This document shows, one piece after another, positions 1 to 7,739 of a DNA stretch of 32,530 bases. The translations under genes and the position numbers were made by a program. Origin of the DNA: Mycoplasmatota bacterium (GTDB taxonomy: Bacteria > Bacillota_I > Bacilli_A > Izemoplasmatales > Izemoplasmataceae); contig JAUVDP010000014.1 of the NCBI GenBank assembly GCA_030595255.1, positions 1 through 32,530 on the forward strand, given 5' to 3'. Position 1 is the first letter of the stretch. Each line of letters starts with the position of its first letter. The notes under the pieces were generated by a model. It was given only the letters and a program-made list of their open reading frames with translations. It was not told the origin of the DNA and made no database searches.

Positions 1-132
1 AGCCAAAAGTTTGCTTCACACTTCCTCCAGTTCACACCTCACGATGGATACTTTGTGCTTCGCTAGTGGTTAGTTGATGAGTACCCCCACAGTGGATTCG
101 CACCACCTAGGTATATATCATGCCCGGCACAC
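1..132 (-). mobile_element. Group IIC intron, 5' end (cut by window edge)
   Basis: Read on the minus strand from position 132, the sequence opens with GTGTGCC followed by GGGCATG. It goes on with a conserved series of group IIC domain I blocks: GTGCGAATCCACTGTG, then CAACTAACCACTAGCGAAG, then GAACTGGAGGAAGTG and GAAGCAAACTTTTGG. From memory these line up block by block with the Oceanobacillus iheyensis group IIC intron. The first five bases fit the GUGYG rule for group II introns. The element lies directly behind the nth terminator hairpin, which is the known target type of class C introns. Only the 5' ribozyme part is inside the window; a reverse transcriptase/maturase gene would be expected beyond position 1. 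I cannot tell whether the element is full length. Confidence 0.88.
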
Positions 133-157
133 ATAGAAAAAGAGGCTTTCGCCTCTA
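133..157 (-). terminator. nth rho-independent terminator
   Basis: A 6-bp stem (141-146 with 151-156, loop GAAA on the transcript) is followed on the minus strand by TTTTT. The stem starts inside the TAG stop codon of nth. The hairpin also appears to be the homing site of the group IIC intron that begins nine bases further on. Confidence 0.85.
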
Positions 158-778
158 AATATTTGGATAACGACATACTTCTTTTAGTTTACAACCATCA
201 CATTTTGGTTTTCTTGCAGTACAGTGATATCTACCAAAGAAGATCATTTTATGATGAGTATTACTCCACTTGTCTTTTGGAATCTTTCTCATCAATTTTT
301 CTTCAACTTGTCTAACAGAATCAGTATTATATGCTAGTTTTAATCTTTTAGAAACACGGTCTACATGTGTATCTACAGCTATTCTAGGAACATTAAACCA
401 AACACTTAAAACAACATTTGCTGTTTTTCTACCAACTCCTGGTAAAGACTCTAACTCTACCTGACTTGAAGGAACTTTACTATCAAAGTTATTAATTAGT
501 AACTCAGACATCTTTTTAAGATTTTTAGCTTTATTTTTATAAAGACCTATTCTTCTTAAATCTTGTTCAACATCTTTTATATCAGCGTCTACAAAATCTT
601 GTGGACATGTGTATTTATTAAATAATTCTTTTGTAATTATATTAACTGATTTATCTGTTGTTTGTGCACTTAGTGCAACAGCAACAATTAATTCAAAAGA
701 ATTTGTATGATTTAATTCACATTCAGCATTAGGATACATTTCATCAAGCACACTTAATATTTCATTAATTACTCCCAT
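155..778 (-). CDS. nth: Endonuclease III (DNA glycosylase/AP lyase)
   Basis: This base-excision repair enzyme removes oxidised pyrimidines and cuts the abasic site. The 207-residue product has the helix-hairpin-helix LPGVGRKTANVV (about 112-123) with the catalytic Lys118. VDTHVDRVSKRL follows with the catalytic Asp136. A C-terminal [4Fe-4S] loop has Cys186, Cys193, Cys196 and Cys202 in the usual C-x6-C-x2-C-x5-C spacing. The length is normal for the family (about 210). The start overlaps the end of dnaD by 10 bases, so the two are translationally coupled; dnaD-nth is also the order in Bacillus. A terminator hairpin begins in the stop codon, and a group IIC intron sits just behind it, leaving the gene intact. 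Confidence 0.97.
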   Translation of the reverse strand: MGVINEILSVLDEMYPNAECELNHTNSFELIVAVALSAQTTDKSVNIITKELFNKYTCPQDFVDADIKDVEQDLRRIGLYKNKAKNLKKMSELLINNFDSKVPSSQVELESLPGVGRKTANVVLSVWFNVPRIAVDTHVDRVSKRLKLAYNTDSVRQVEEKLMRKIPKDKWSNTHHKMIFFGRYHCTARKPKCDGCKLKEVCRYPNI

Positions 779-1404
779 ATCTTTTTCAAGTCTTTAATGT
801 TAGTAGTTTTTTTATACTTTTTAGGTTGAAGACTTTTATCTTGTTTAAGTAATATTCCATCAACATATTTTATATTGAGTTTTCTACTTCTTAGTGCTTC
901 AAACAGTGAATCTTCAATTTGTTCATAAGTGTATTTGTCTTCGTTAAGCCATTTAGTTATTGTTTGAATATCTAAAACACTTAAAGGTTTATTAAATTCT
1001 TCTTCAAATAACTTTACAAGTCTACCTTCTAAAGTTTTGTTTTTTTCTATTTTATCTACTTCTTTTTCTTCATAATCACTTTTAAGTATTCTTTCAATTA
1101 AGAAATCTAAATTAAAGCTTTCAGTTTGTTTACCATTTTTTGTTTTAACAAGTTTTAACTTAATAAAACCTCTTTCAATTAAAGAATTCAATCTTTTTGA
1201 GGTAGTTTGAGCTGAAACAGATAATGATTCAGAGAGTTCTTTTGGTGATATATATGTCATGTTTGCACCAAGTAAATAATTCAATTTTATAATAATTACA
1301 GCATCAGTTTCATTGAGCCCTAATTTATAGTAATTGTTTAATACTAACTCTGAAAAATCTACTATATTTTTCTTGATCAAGTCCTTCATAATTTCTAAAT
1401 CCAT
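769..1404 (-). CDS. dnaD: DnaD-family primosome protein
   Basis: DnaD is a low-GC Gram-positive replication restart and initiation protein that remodels origin DNA and helps load the helicase. The 211-residue product has an N-terminal winged-helix part (about 1-105, with SPKELSESLSVSAQTTSKRL as the recognition region). The C-terminal DnaD/DnaB2 domain (about 125-200) carries YTYEQIEDSLFEALRSRKLN and ends in a YVDGIL motif. The last residues KKIWE keep the Trp usual near the end of this domain. The start is preceded by GAGGTGAGG. An extended -10 promoter lies just upstream, after the rnc terminator, so dnaD-nth can be transcribed on its own. The stop overlaps nth. Confidence 0.92.
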   Translation of the reverse strand: MDLEIMKDLIKKNIVDFSELVLNNYYKLGLNETDAVIIIKLNYLLGANMTYISPKELSESLSVSAQTTSKRLNSLIERGFIKLKLVKTKNGKQTESFNLDFLIERILKSDYEEKEVDKIEKNKTLEGRLVKLFEEEFNKPLSVLDIQTITKWLNEDKYTYEQIEDSLFEALRSRKLNIKYVDGILLKQDKSLQPKKYKKTTNIKDLKKIWE

Positions 1405-1427
1405 TTCCTCACCTCATTTGAAATTTA

Positions 1428-1435
1428 ATTATATC
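1428..1435 (-). promoter_or_regulatory. Extended -10 promoter of dnaD-nth
   Basis: The minus strand reads TGATATAAT about 25 bases ahead of the dnaD start: TG, one base, then TATAAT (1428-1433). No good -35 box is visible, as expected for an extended -10 promoter. It lies between the rnc terminator and dnaD. Confidence 0.6.
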
Positions 1436-1446
1436 ATAAAATCATA

Positions 1447-1478
1447 TTAAAAAAGATTATTATTTTCAAATAATCTTT
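1447..1478 (-). terminator. rnc terminator
   Basis: A 10-bp stem AAAGATTATT / AATAATCTTT (1469-1478 with 1452-1461) is followed by a T-run on the minus strand. It begins at the rnc stop codon and separates the plsX-rnc unit from dnaD-nth. Confidence 0.8.
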
Positions 1479-2157
1479 AAAATTTTATTGACCTCATCGC
1501 TAACTTTTTAAGAGCCATTTCAGCAGCGTTTTGTTCAGCAATCTTTTTACTTTTTCCGAGTCCTTCACCCATTAAGATTTCATCCATGTATACTCTTGTA
1601 GTAAATTCCTTATCATGAGAAGGTCCTTTCTCAGCGATTATTTTATATTCTAATGTTCTTTTATCAGATTGTACTAACTCTTGAAGATACGATTTATAAT
1701 CAACAAAGTTCTCTTCTCTATCTTCTAGTGATACAGGTAAAACAACCTTATTAAATATCTTATATGTCTCATCTAATCCTTTATCAATATAAACAGCACC
1801 AATTAGAGCTTCAAAAGCATCTGCTTGAAGAGCAACACGATTTCGACCACCGCTTTTTTCTTCACCTTTACCAAGAAGTAAATATTTCTTTAAATTACAT
1901 TCTTTTGCATATTCAACTAACGCACTTTCACAAACATTCTTAGCGCGTTTTTTAGTTAGGTCACCTTCGTGGTAATCTTTATGTTTTGTATATAAATATT
2001 TACCCATTAGTAAATCCAAAACTGCATCACCAATAAATTCTAATCTTTCATTACTTTCACAATTGTTTTCATTAGCAAATGATGAATGTGTTAAGGCGAC
2101 TTCTAATAATTTTTTATTATTAAAATCTAAATCGAAATACTTTTCTAATTCATTCAT
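1477..2157 (-). CDS. rnc: Ribonuclease III
   Basis: RNase III cuts double-stranded RNA and processes rRNA precursors and structured mRNAs. The 226-residue product has the signature ERLEFIGDAVLD (37-48) with metal-binding Glu40 and Asp44. The second acidic pair is Asp113 and Glu116 in QADAFEALIG. A double-stranded RNA-binding domain occupies about 154-222. The start directly follows the plsX stop with no spare base. In Bacillus, fabD, fabG and acpA lie between plsX and rnc; here they are gone. A terminator follows the gene. The length is slightly short for the family, but all domains are present. Confidence 0.97.
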   Translation of the reverse strand: MNELEKYFDLDFNNKKLLEVALTHSSFANENNCESNERLEFIGDAVLDLLMGKYLYTKHKDYHEGDLTKKRAKNVCESALVEYAKECNLKKYLLLGKGEEKSGGRNRVALQADAFEALIGAVYIDKGLDETYKIFNKVVLPVSLEDREENFVDYKSYLQELVQSDKRTLEYKIIAEKGPSHDKEFTTRVYMDEILMGEGLGKSKKIAEQNAAEMALKKLAMRSIKF

Positions 2158-3156
2158 TTATAACACATCACTTTCGAGTATTGTTTTAACTTTATTTAAG
2201 ACGTCTTTTCTTACAATAATCGCAGCTACTTTTATTGCATTATAAAATCCAACATTAGTTGATGAACCTTGAGCTTTTACTACTACTCCTTTAAGACCAT
2301 ATATCATTGCCCCACCAATTTCTTCTGGATTTAAACGATATTTAAATCTTTTTAAGTTTCTAGCTGATAAAAGCATTCCCAATTTACCAAAGAACCCATG
2401 TTTTAACTCTTGTTTTAACATTTGTCCCATACCTTTTGCTGTACCGACAATAGTTTTCATTACCATATTCGCTGTAAATCCATCACTAATTAAGATATCA
2501 CAAGGAGGAGATAAGATTTCTTTTGATTCTATATTTCCAATAAAATTTATTTTTTCATTATCAGTAAATAAATTAAATACTTCTTTATCAAGTTGTCTAC
2601 CTTTACCAGGTTCAGTTCCAATATTTAAAAGTCCTAATTTAGGATTTTCTACATTAAGCACTTCTTTACTATACACTTGTGCAAAATATGCTTGTTGAAC
2701 CATAAATTCTGGTTTAATCTCAAGATTACCACCAGCATCTAATAGAATCGTTGTTCCACCATCAGTTCTAGGAATAAGTGGTGCAATAGCAGTTCTTTTC
2801 ATTTGTTTAAGTCTACCAACTAAAATATGAGCACCAGCAATTAATGCTTGTGTAGCTCCAGCACTTACAATAGCACTATTATCTCCGCTTCTAACGCTTG
2901 ATAAAGCAAGAGCCATAGAACTTTTACGGTTTCCTCTAATTTGAGCTATAGGGTCTTTTTCACCCATCGAAATAACCCCATCACTTTGAACTATAGTTAT
3001 TCTCGTTTCATCAGTTAAATATTTTCTAATTTCTGCTTCATCTCCATATAGAGTAAGTTCAATATCATCAATATTCTTAATTGCCATTACAGCACCTTCA
3101 ACTTGTTCTTTAGGAGCGTAATCTCCACCCATTGCATCTATCGCTATTTTAATCAT
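2158..3156 (-). CDS. plsX: Phosphate acyltransferase PlsX
   Basis: PlsX is a peripheral membrane enzyme that links acyl-ACP and acyl-phosphate; acyl-phosphate is then used by PlsY to start phospholipid synthesis. The 332-residue product has the family N-terminus MIKIAIDAMGGDYAPK. It also has the conserved stretches SDGVISMGEKDP and LLNIGTEPGKG, and an ending typical of PlsX. It is packed between the NTF2-like gene (17 bases upstream) and rnc (0 bases). FakA, encoded three genes upstream in the same direction, makes acyl-phosphate from exogenous fatty acids, so PlsX and FakA would meet at the same intermediate. No acyl carrier protein or fab gene lies nearby. Confidence 0.97.
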   Translation of the reverse strand: MIKIAIDAMGGDYAPKEQVEGAVMAIKNIDDIELTLYGDEAEIRKYLTDETRITIVQSDGVISMGEKDPIAQIRGNRKSSMALALSSVRSGDNSAIVSAGATQALIAGAHILVGRLKQMKRTAIAPLIPRTDGGTTILLDAGGNLEIKPEFMVQQAYFAQVYSKEVLNVENPKLGLLNIGTEPGKGRQLDKEVFNLFTDNEKINFIGNIESKEILSPPCDILISDGFTANMVMKTIVGTAKGMGQMLKQELKHGFFGKLGMLLSARNLKRFKYRLNPEEIGGAMIYGLKGVVVKAQGSSTNVGFYNAIKVAAIIVRKDVLNKVKTILESDVL

Positions 3157-3173
3157 AAAATCACCTCTTATTA

Positions 3174-3521
3174 TTATTTAACCAATGTTCCTTGATGAAA
3201 AATCATTTGAATAACATCAGTATCACCAATCCAGATACTTGATCTGTTTGTTTTTATTATTTTATTGTTAACTTTATTCGAAGCAACATAAGTAATTAAA
3301 TATGTTTTTTCTGAAATATTTTTAACATTTAAATTTTCGAACGGAAAAATTGCATTTATTTTAGTAGATGTATCTTCTAAAATATCCTTTTTATTAAATA
3401 CTTTACCACTCTTACCAAACTCCATGAAATCTTTATGGAGAATTTTATCTAAAAATTCTTGATTATTTCTTGTTTCTTCAATCCATAAACTCATTTCTAA
3501 CTTAAGTAAAAATTCTAGCAT
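3174..3521 (-). CDS. NTF2-like (DUF4440/SnoaL-type) small protein
   Basis: The 115-residue soluble protein has the pattern of the NTF2-like DUF4440 group. An N-terminal helix pair (SLWIEETRNNQEFLDKIL) leads to a DFMEFGKSGKVFNKKDIL stretch, and there is a C-terminal strand pair with RSSIWI and MIFHQGT. Members form a cone-shaped pocket and many have no known reaction, so no substrate can be assigned. It occupies the place where many Bacillota carry the fatty-acid regulator fapR, between recG and plsX, but it does not resemble FapR (no N-terminal HTH). It is probably co-transcribed with plsX and rnc. Confidence 0.7.
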   Translation of the reverse strand: MLEFLLKLEMSLWIEETRNNQEFLDKILHKDFMEFGKSGKVFNKKDILEDTSTKINAIFPFENLNVKNISEKTYLITYVASNKVNNKIIKTNRSSIWIGDTDVIQMIFHQGTLVK

Positions 3522-3557
3522 ATTCCCACCTCATTACAATTTATAATTATATCATAT

Positions 3558-4544
3558 TTAATCTAAATTTGCTTTTCTTAACACACCTTTTAAATAATTA
3601 AATAATAATCGATACTCATTATTTCTATAACTATCTTTATTACTTAAAATTTCTAACGCATCATCTCGTGCTATTTCTAAGATATGTGCATCTTCAACAA
3701 TACTTGCTTTATTAAATTTAAGTTCTCCTGACTGTCTAAGTCCAAAGAAATCTCCAGGACCTCTTATCTTTAAATCTTCTTCACTTAATTTAAATCCATC
3801 ATCAGTTTTTTCAAGTATTTCAAGTCTACCTTTAGATTCACTACTATCGTTATATACAAGTAAACAATAGCTTTTGATATTACTTCTTCCAATTCTACCA
3901 CGTAATTGATGAAGTTGAGATAATCCGAATCGATCACTATTTAACACAACCATTAATGTTGCGTTAGCTACATCAACTCCAACTTCTATTACTGTCGTAG
4001 ATACTAATATATTAATTTCATTTTTCTTAAATAGATCCATTACATGTTCTTTATCTTCTTGACTAATTTTAGAGTGTAACATACCCACATAGTAATCACT
4101 AAACTTATCACTTAACTCACGATATACTTTTTGGGCATTAGATAAATCAAGTGTTTCACTCTCAAGTATTAGAGGAGTTACTACATAAACTTGATGATTA
4201 TTTTTAAGTTGTTCATCAATTAATAAATATATTAAATCCATTTCACTACTTCTAAATAACTTAGTATCAACTTTAACTCTATTTTTAGGTCTTTCTTTAA
4301 TAATACTAATATCCATATCTCCAAATAAACTAATAGCAAGAGTTCTAGGAATAGGAGTTGCAGTCATATATAAAACATCAGGATTAAATCCTTTTTCTTT
4401 TAATTTCTTTCTTTGATTAACACCAAAACGATGTTGCTCATCAGTTATTACATATCCTAAATTGTTATATCTAACATCGTTACTAAATAATGCATGAGTT
4501 CCAATGATTAATGTTTGTGGATTATTTGCAATTATTTTAAACAA
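3558..4544 (-). CDS. recG: RecG helicase, C-terminal half (frameshifted)
   Basis: This is the second part of the replication-fork helicase RecG. It holds the DEQHRFGVNQR box (helicase motif II), the MTATPIPRTLAISLFGD box (motif III), and the second RecA lobe with STTVIEVGVDV and QLRGRIGRS. A C-terminal RGPGDFFGLRQSG region typical of RecG follows. The frame begins at TTG (4542-4544), but the homology starts straight away in mid-domain, so this is not a natural start. A -1 shift at 4535-4541 joins it exactly to the N-terminal half (KERFDCLK then IIANNPQTLIIGTHAL). The joined protein would be about 670 residues, normal for RecG. Whether it is a true mutation, recoding or a one-base sequence error is open. 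Confidence 0.9.
   Translation of the reverse strand: MFKIIANNPQTLIIGTHALFSNDVRYNNLGYVITDEQHRFGVNQRKKLKEKGFNPDVLYMTATPIPRTLAISLFGDMDISIIKERPKNRVKVDTKLFRSSEMDLIYLLIDEQLKNNHQVYVVTPLILESETLDLSNAQKVYRELSDKFSDYYVGMLHSKISQEDKEHVMDLFKKNEINILVSTTVIEVGVDVANATLMVVLNSDRFGLSQLHQLRGRIGRSNIKSYCLLVYNDSSESKGRLEILEKTDDGFKLSEEDLKIRGPGDFFGLRQSGELKFNKASIVEDAHILEIARDDALEILSNKDSYRNNEYRLLFNYLKGVLRKANLD
4532..4541 (-). other. Slippery heptamer plus stop at recG frame break
   Basis: On the minus strand the zero-frame reading is TGT TTA AAA TAA. T TTA AAA (4541-4535) is a legal X-XXY-YYZ slippery heptamer, and the next codon is the stop. A -1 slip gives ATA ATT GCA, which restores RecG exactly without losing or adding a residue. 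I saw no convincing GC-rich stem-loop downstream. A lost A from an A5 run would give the same picture. Confidence 0.75.
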
Positions 4545-5569
4545 TCAAATCTTTCTTTACTTGTTAATTTACCTGATAAGTAAACAATCTTGTAATCATA
4601 GTTTTTAAAATACTCTTTAAATGTCTCATAATGTTGTTTAGCTAGTATTTCAGTTGGAGCCATCATTGCTACTTGGAATCCAGCTGACAGTACAGTTAAG
4701 ATACTTATTGCACTTACCACAGTTTTCCCACTACCAGTATCTCCTTCAAGTAAACGATTCATTACATAAGGAGATTTTATATCTTTTATAATCTCATTTG
4801 TAGCTTTCTTTTGATCACTTGTTAATACAAAAGGTAATGATTTAATAAATTCTTTTACTAAGTTGATATCATATTTTTTTATTAAGCTTTTCTTAGATTT
4901 ATTCTTAAGTTTAAGATACTGCATCTTCATTTGAAACTTAAATAACTCTTCATACTTAATTCTTCTTTCAATCTTAATTAAATCCTTAGAACTAACTGGG
5001 CTATGAACTATATTTAATAATTCACTATAAGTAATTAATCGATATTTCTTAATTAAAGACATTGGTAAATCATCTTTAATTAAATGTCCATATTCCTTAA
5101 GTGATAATTGAACTAATTTTTGGAACTGTGCATCACCTACACCATCTATATTGTATATAGGTTCAATCTCATTCTTAAAATTCTTCTTTAATTTCAAAGT
5201 AGTCGCTGTAAAAGTGTTTTTAATTCTATCAATATTTCCTGTGACTACTATATCTTCACCCACGGTTAACACATTTCTTAAATAATCTCTATTAAATATA
5301 GCAACTTTAAAATTACGATCTTCAATCATTAAATCAAAAGATAGTCTATTAAAGTTTTTTCTTATATAATTAACTACTGCGCTTGAAGCTACTTTTCCTT
5401 CAAGTGTTACACGTGACCCTTCGGGTGCATCTTTTAAGGTTGTTAATCTGTAAACTTCATAGCGACTAGGAAATCTATTAATAATATCAAAACAATCGTA
5501 AATATCATTACGATTAAGTTTTGTTTTTAATTTAGGTCCTATTCCTTTAATACTTAGAAGGTCGCTCAT
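4532..5569 (-). CDS. recG: RecG helicase, N-terminal half (frameshifted)
   Basis: RecG unwinds and reverses stalled replication forks. This half has the N-terminal helix-hairpin and OB-fold wedge region (about 1-150). The first RecA lobe carries Walker A LLEGDTGSGKTVVSA and the MAPTEILAKQHYETF motif (Ia). It ends after KERFDCLK at a TAA lying directly behind a slippery TTTAAAA. I take ATG at 5569 as the start, because GAGGTG sits six bases ahead of it. A GTG nine bases further upstream would overlap that ribosome site. The gene follows the fakA terminator. In Bacillus recG also lies downstream of fakA and upstream of plsX. Confidence 0.9.
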   Translation of the reverse strand: MSDLLSIKGIGPKLKTKLNRNDIYDCFDIINRFPSRYEVYRLTTLKDAPEGSRVTLEGKVASSAVVNYIRKNFNRLSFDLMIEDRNFKVAIFNRDYLRNVLTVGEDIVVTGNIDRIKNTFTATTLKLKKNFKNEIEPIYNIDGVGDAQFQKLVQLSLKEYGHLIKDDLPMSLIKKYRLITYSELLNIVHSPVSSKDLIKIERRIKYEELFKFQMKMQYLKLKNKSKKSLIKKYDINLVKEFIKSLPFVLTSDQKKATNEIIKDIKSPYVMNRLLEGDTGSGKTVVSAISILTVLSAGFQVAMMAPTEILAKQHYETFKEYFKNYDYKIVYLSGKLTSKERFDCLK

Positions 5570-5594
5570 AAATTTCACCTCACTACCATTATAT

Positions 5595-5622
5595 AAAAAA
5601 AAAGAGTATATTTCTATACTCT
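5595..5622 (-). terminator. fakA terminator
   Basis: A perfect 8-bp stem AGAGTATA / TATACTCT (5615-5622 with 5603-5610) with a four-base loop is followed by eight Ts on the minus strand. It lies between fakA and recG, so recG depends on read-through or on an unseen promoter. Confidence 0.85.
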
Positions 5623-5636
5623 TTTACTTACTATTT

Positions 5637-7292
5637 TTATTCAACAGCTATAATGTATGAATAAATATCTTGATTACCTTTAATAGTTTCAACTTCTACT
5701 TCAGAATAATGTTCTTCTAAATAAAGCATTACTTCACCAAGTTCAGTTTCATCAACAGTTTGACCGTACATTACAGTAATAATTTCACTAGTCTCATCAA
5801 GTAAAGAATCAAATAGATGTGTCACAGTCGCTTTTCTTGAAATTTCAGAAACAACTATCTCACCATTTGCGATTCCAATAAATTCATCTTTTGCAATTTT
5901 AATACCTTTATATTCAGTATCTCTAACAGCATAAGTTACTTCTCCTGATTTAACATTGTTAATAAGTTCTGTCATTTCATTTACGTTTGCAGCTAATTCT
6001 TGATTAGCATCAAACATTGTAAGTGAAGCATAACCTTGAGCAATTGTTTTAGCAGGCAATACTGTTATTGATCTATTTTCAATATATTTAGCAGCAGTTT
6101 GTGCGCTTAACATTACGTTTCCATTATTAGGAATAATAATTACGTGATCTACTTCTAATTTTTCAACTGCGTTTATAAAGTCTTCAGTTGAAGGGTTCAT
6201 TGTTTGTCCACCGTCAATTATACAGTTAACACCCATTTCTTTAAACATACCTTTAAGTCCATCTCCATTTACTACAGTAATAATTCCGTATTTACGAGAC
6301 TCACCATGATAAACAGCATGTTTATGCCCACAATCTTGTCCATCTTCATGTGAATGAAGTAATGTTTCAGAATGTTGTATACTCATATTTTCTATTTTCA
6401 ATGTTGCAAAGTCACCATATTGTTGCCCAAAGTTTAATACGTCCCCTGGAGTTTTAGTATGGATATGTACTTTACAAATCTCTTCATCGTTAACTACTAC
6501 CAAACTATCTCCAAAACGAGAAATTCTTTTAACAAATTTATCTTTGTTAAATTTATCCCCTTTATCTAATTGGATAATAAACTCAGTACAATAACCAAAG
6601 TCAGTATCTCCATTAAGTGGATGAATTTCATGTTGAACTGAAGCTACAGTGTTAAATTTAGAATCTTCTAAGATTTCACCTCTAAGTGCTAAAATCATCC
6701 CATCCATAATATCAATAAATCCAGCAGCACCAGAATCAATTACTCCAGCTTCTTTTAAAACCGGTAATAAATCAGGTGTTCTTTCTAAAGATTCCCATGA
6801 TTCAGTACTATATACATTTAAGACGTCTAATAAATCAGAATCCTGTTTAACATACTTAGTAGCTACTTCAGCAGCTTCTCTAGCTACAGTTAGTATTGTT
6901 CCTTCTACAGGGTTAATAACAGCCCCATAAGCTTGTTTAACTCCTCTTGTTAATCCCTCAATAAATTGTTCAGTAGTTGCTGTTTCTAAATCTTTAAAGA
7001 TTTTAGCAAAACCACTAAATAATTGTGATAATATAACTCCACTATTTCCTCTAGCTCCCATTAACAAACCTCTAGATAGTGCTTTAGCTACTTTATCTAT
7101 ACTTTCGTCATTCATTCCCCCGATTGCTTTTACTCCTGACATCATTGTTGATTGCATGTTACTTCCTGTATCTCCATCTGGTACAGGGAATACATTAAGT
7201 TCATTAATTCTTTGATGATCATTTCTTAAAGCGATTGTCCCATTAGTTATTAACAGTTTCAATAAGTTTCCATCAATTACTGTCGTATTCAT
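5637..7292 (-). CDS. fakA: Fatty acid kinase ATP-binding subunit FakA
   Basis: FakA (formerly YloV) phosphorylates fatty acids held by a FakB protein, giving acyl-phosphate for phospholipid synthesis. The 551-residue product starts with a DhaL/DAK2 kinase domain (about 8-200); NVFPVPDGDTGSNM (33-46) carries the Mg-ATP aspartates. Next come the middle domain and the C-terminal DegV-like half, ending in a ribbon with TVMYGQTVDETELGEVM. Between the middle and last domains (about 304-330) lies a His-rich linker containing HSHEDGQDCGHKH. A strong promoter and a GGAGG site precede the ATG. The asp23-like gene yloU, which usually precedes it, is absent. No FakB is encoded in this window. Confidence 0.95.
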   Translation of the reverse strand: MNTTVIDGNLLKLLITNGTIALRNDHQRINELNVFPVPDGDTGSNMQSTMMSGVKAIGGMNDESIDKVAKALSRGLLMGARGNSGVILSQLFSGFAKIFKDLETATTEQFIEGLTRGVKQAYGAVINPVEGTILTVAREAAEVATKYVKQDSDLLDVLNVYSTESWESLERTPDLLPVLKEAGVIDSGAAGFIDIMDGMILALRGEILEDSKFNTVASVQHEIHPLNGDTDFGYCTEFIIQLDKGDKFNKDKFVKRISRFGDSLVVVNDEEICKVHIHTKTPGDVLNFGQQYGDFATLKIENMSIQHSETLLHSHEDGQDCGHKHAVYHGESRKYGIITVVNGDGLKGMFKEMGVNCIIDGGQTMNPSTEDFINAVEKLEVDHVIIIPNNGNVMLSAQTAAKYIENRSITVLPAKTIAQGYASLTMFDANQELAANVNEMTELINNVKSGEVTYAVRDTEYKGIKIAKDEFIGIANGEIVVSEISRKATVTHLFDSLLDETSEIITVMYGQTVDETELGEVMLYLEEHYSEVEVETIKGNQDIYSYIIAVE

Positions 7293-7362
7293 TTGGTTTC
7301 CTCCGTTTTATATATTATATATATACATTTTTATTATTTTCTTATTTATAAAGATTCTCACT

Positions 7363-7391
7363 ATTTTAACATACATATTTTGTAATTGCAA
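7363..7391 (-). promoter_or_regulatory. fakA promoter
   Basis: On the minus strand TTGCAA (7386-7391), a 17-base spacer and TAAAAT (7363-7368) form a sigma-A type promoter, with TG one base ahead of the -10 box. It lies about 70 bases upstream of the fakA start. Confidence 0.7.
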
Positions 7392-7671
7392 ACATAACGA
7401 AATTATCGGGAAACGGCTCCACATATATGAATATCTACTCATATTTTGAATATCAAAGTATATAGCCTTAATCAAAGGGTTTTCACTTCTGATTCATCAT
7501 AAATATGGATGAAAAATATATTTATTTTAGAATTTGCTAAAATAGATTTACAAATTTTTTCGATAAGTTTTATAGTGACTATTTAAATTACATACAGATG
7601 CGAATTTAATATACCAATTATTAACCATAATACAGAGATATACTCTTTTTAAAAATAAATGGTTTTAATAC
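7392..7671. other. Intergenic stretch without a recognised gene
   Basis: Between the divergent fakA and rpmB promoters lie about 280 AT-rich bases. I find no open frame with a ribosome site (the longest ATG frames are about a dozen codons), no homology to the spoVM gene that Bacillus keeps near rpmB, and no strong hairpin. Confidence 0.5.
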
Positions 7672-7699
7672 TTGATTTTTAGAAATTATGTGATAAAAT
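7672..7699 (+). promoter_or_regulatory. rpmB promoter
   Basis: TTGATT (7672-7677), a 16-base spacer and TAAAAT (7694-7699) with an upstream TG (extended -10) lie about 40 bases ahead of rpmB. The leader is short and leads into GGAGGG at 7727-7732. Confidence 0.75.
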
Positions 7700-7739
7700 T
7701 ATATATGCTGAATTCGAAATATGAATGGAGGGTTTTAAT

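Noticed and set aside
270-464. Plus-strand open frame inside nth
   Set aside because: It is antisense to the catalytic region of a well-supported gene, with no ribosome site or family signal. The same applies to plus-strand frames at 2063-2245, 6649-6930, 8745-9017, 9502-9684, 9969-10169, 10800-11039, 12712-12939, 13433-13651, 20913-21113 and 27085-27282.
4535-4541. Transcriptional slippage at the recG break
   Set aside because: The run is only four As, shorter than the runs usually needed for polymerase slippage; ribosomal slippage, a real deletion or an error are better explanations.
7400-7670. A spoVM-like or other small gene near rpmB
   Set aside because: No frame resembles SpoVM and none combines a ribosome site with more than about a dozen codons.
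7725-7739. Upstream ATG of rpmB
   Set aside because: It would place the GGAGGG ribosome site inside the gene, and L28 proteins start at the [11 protein letters not shown] equivalent.
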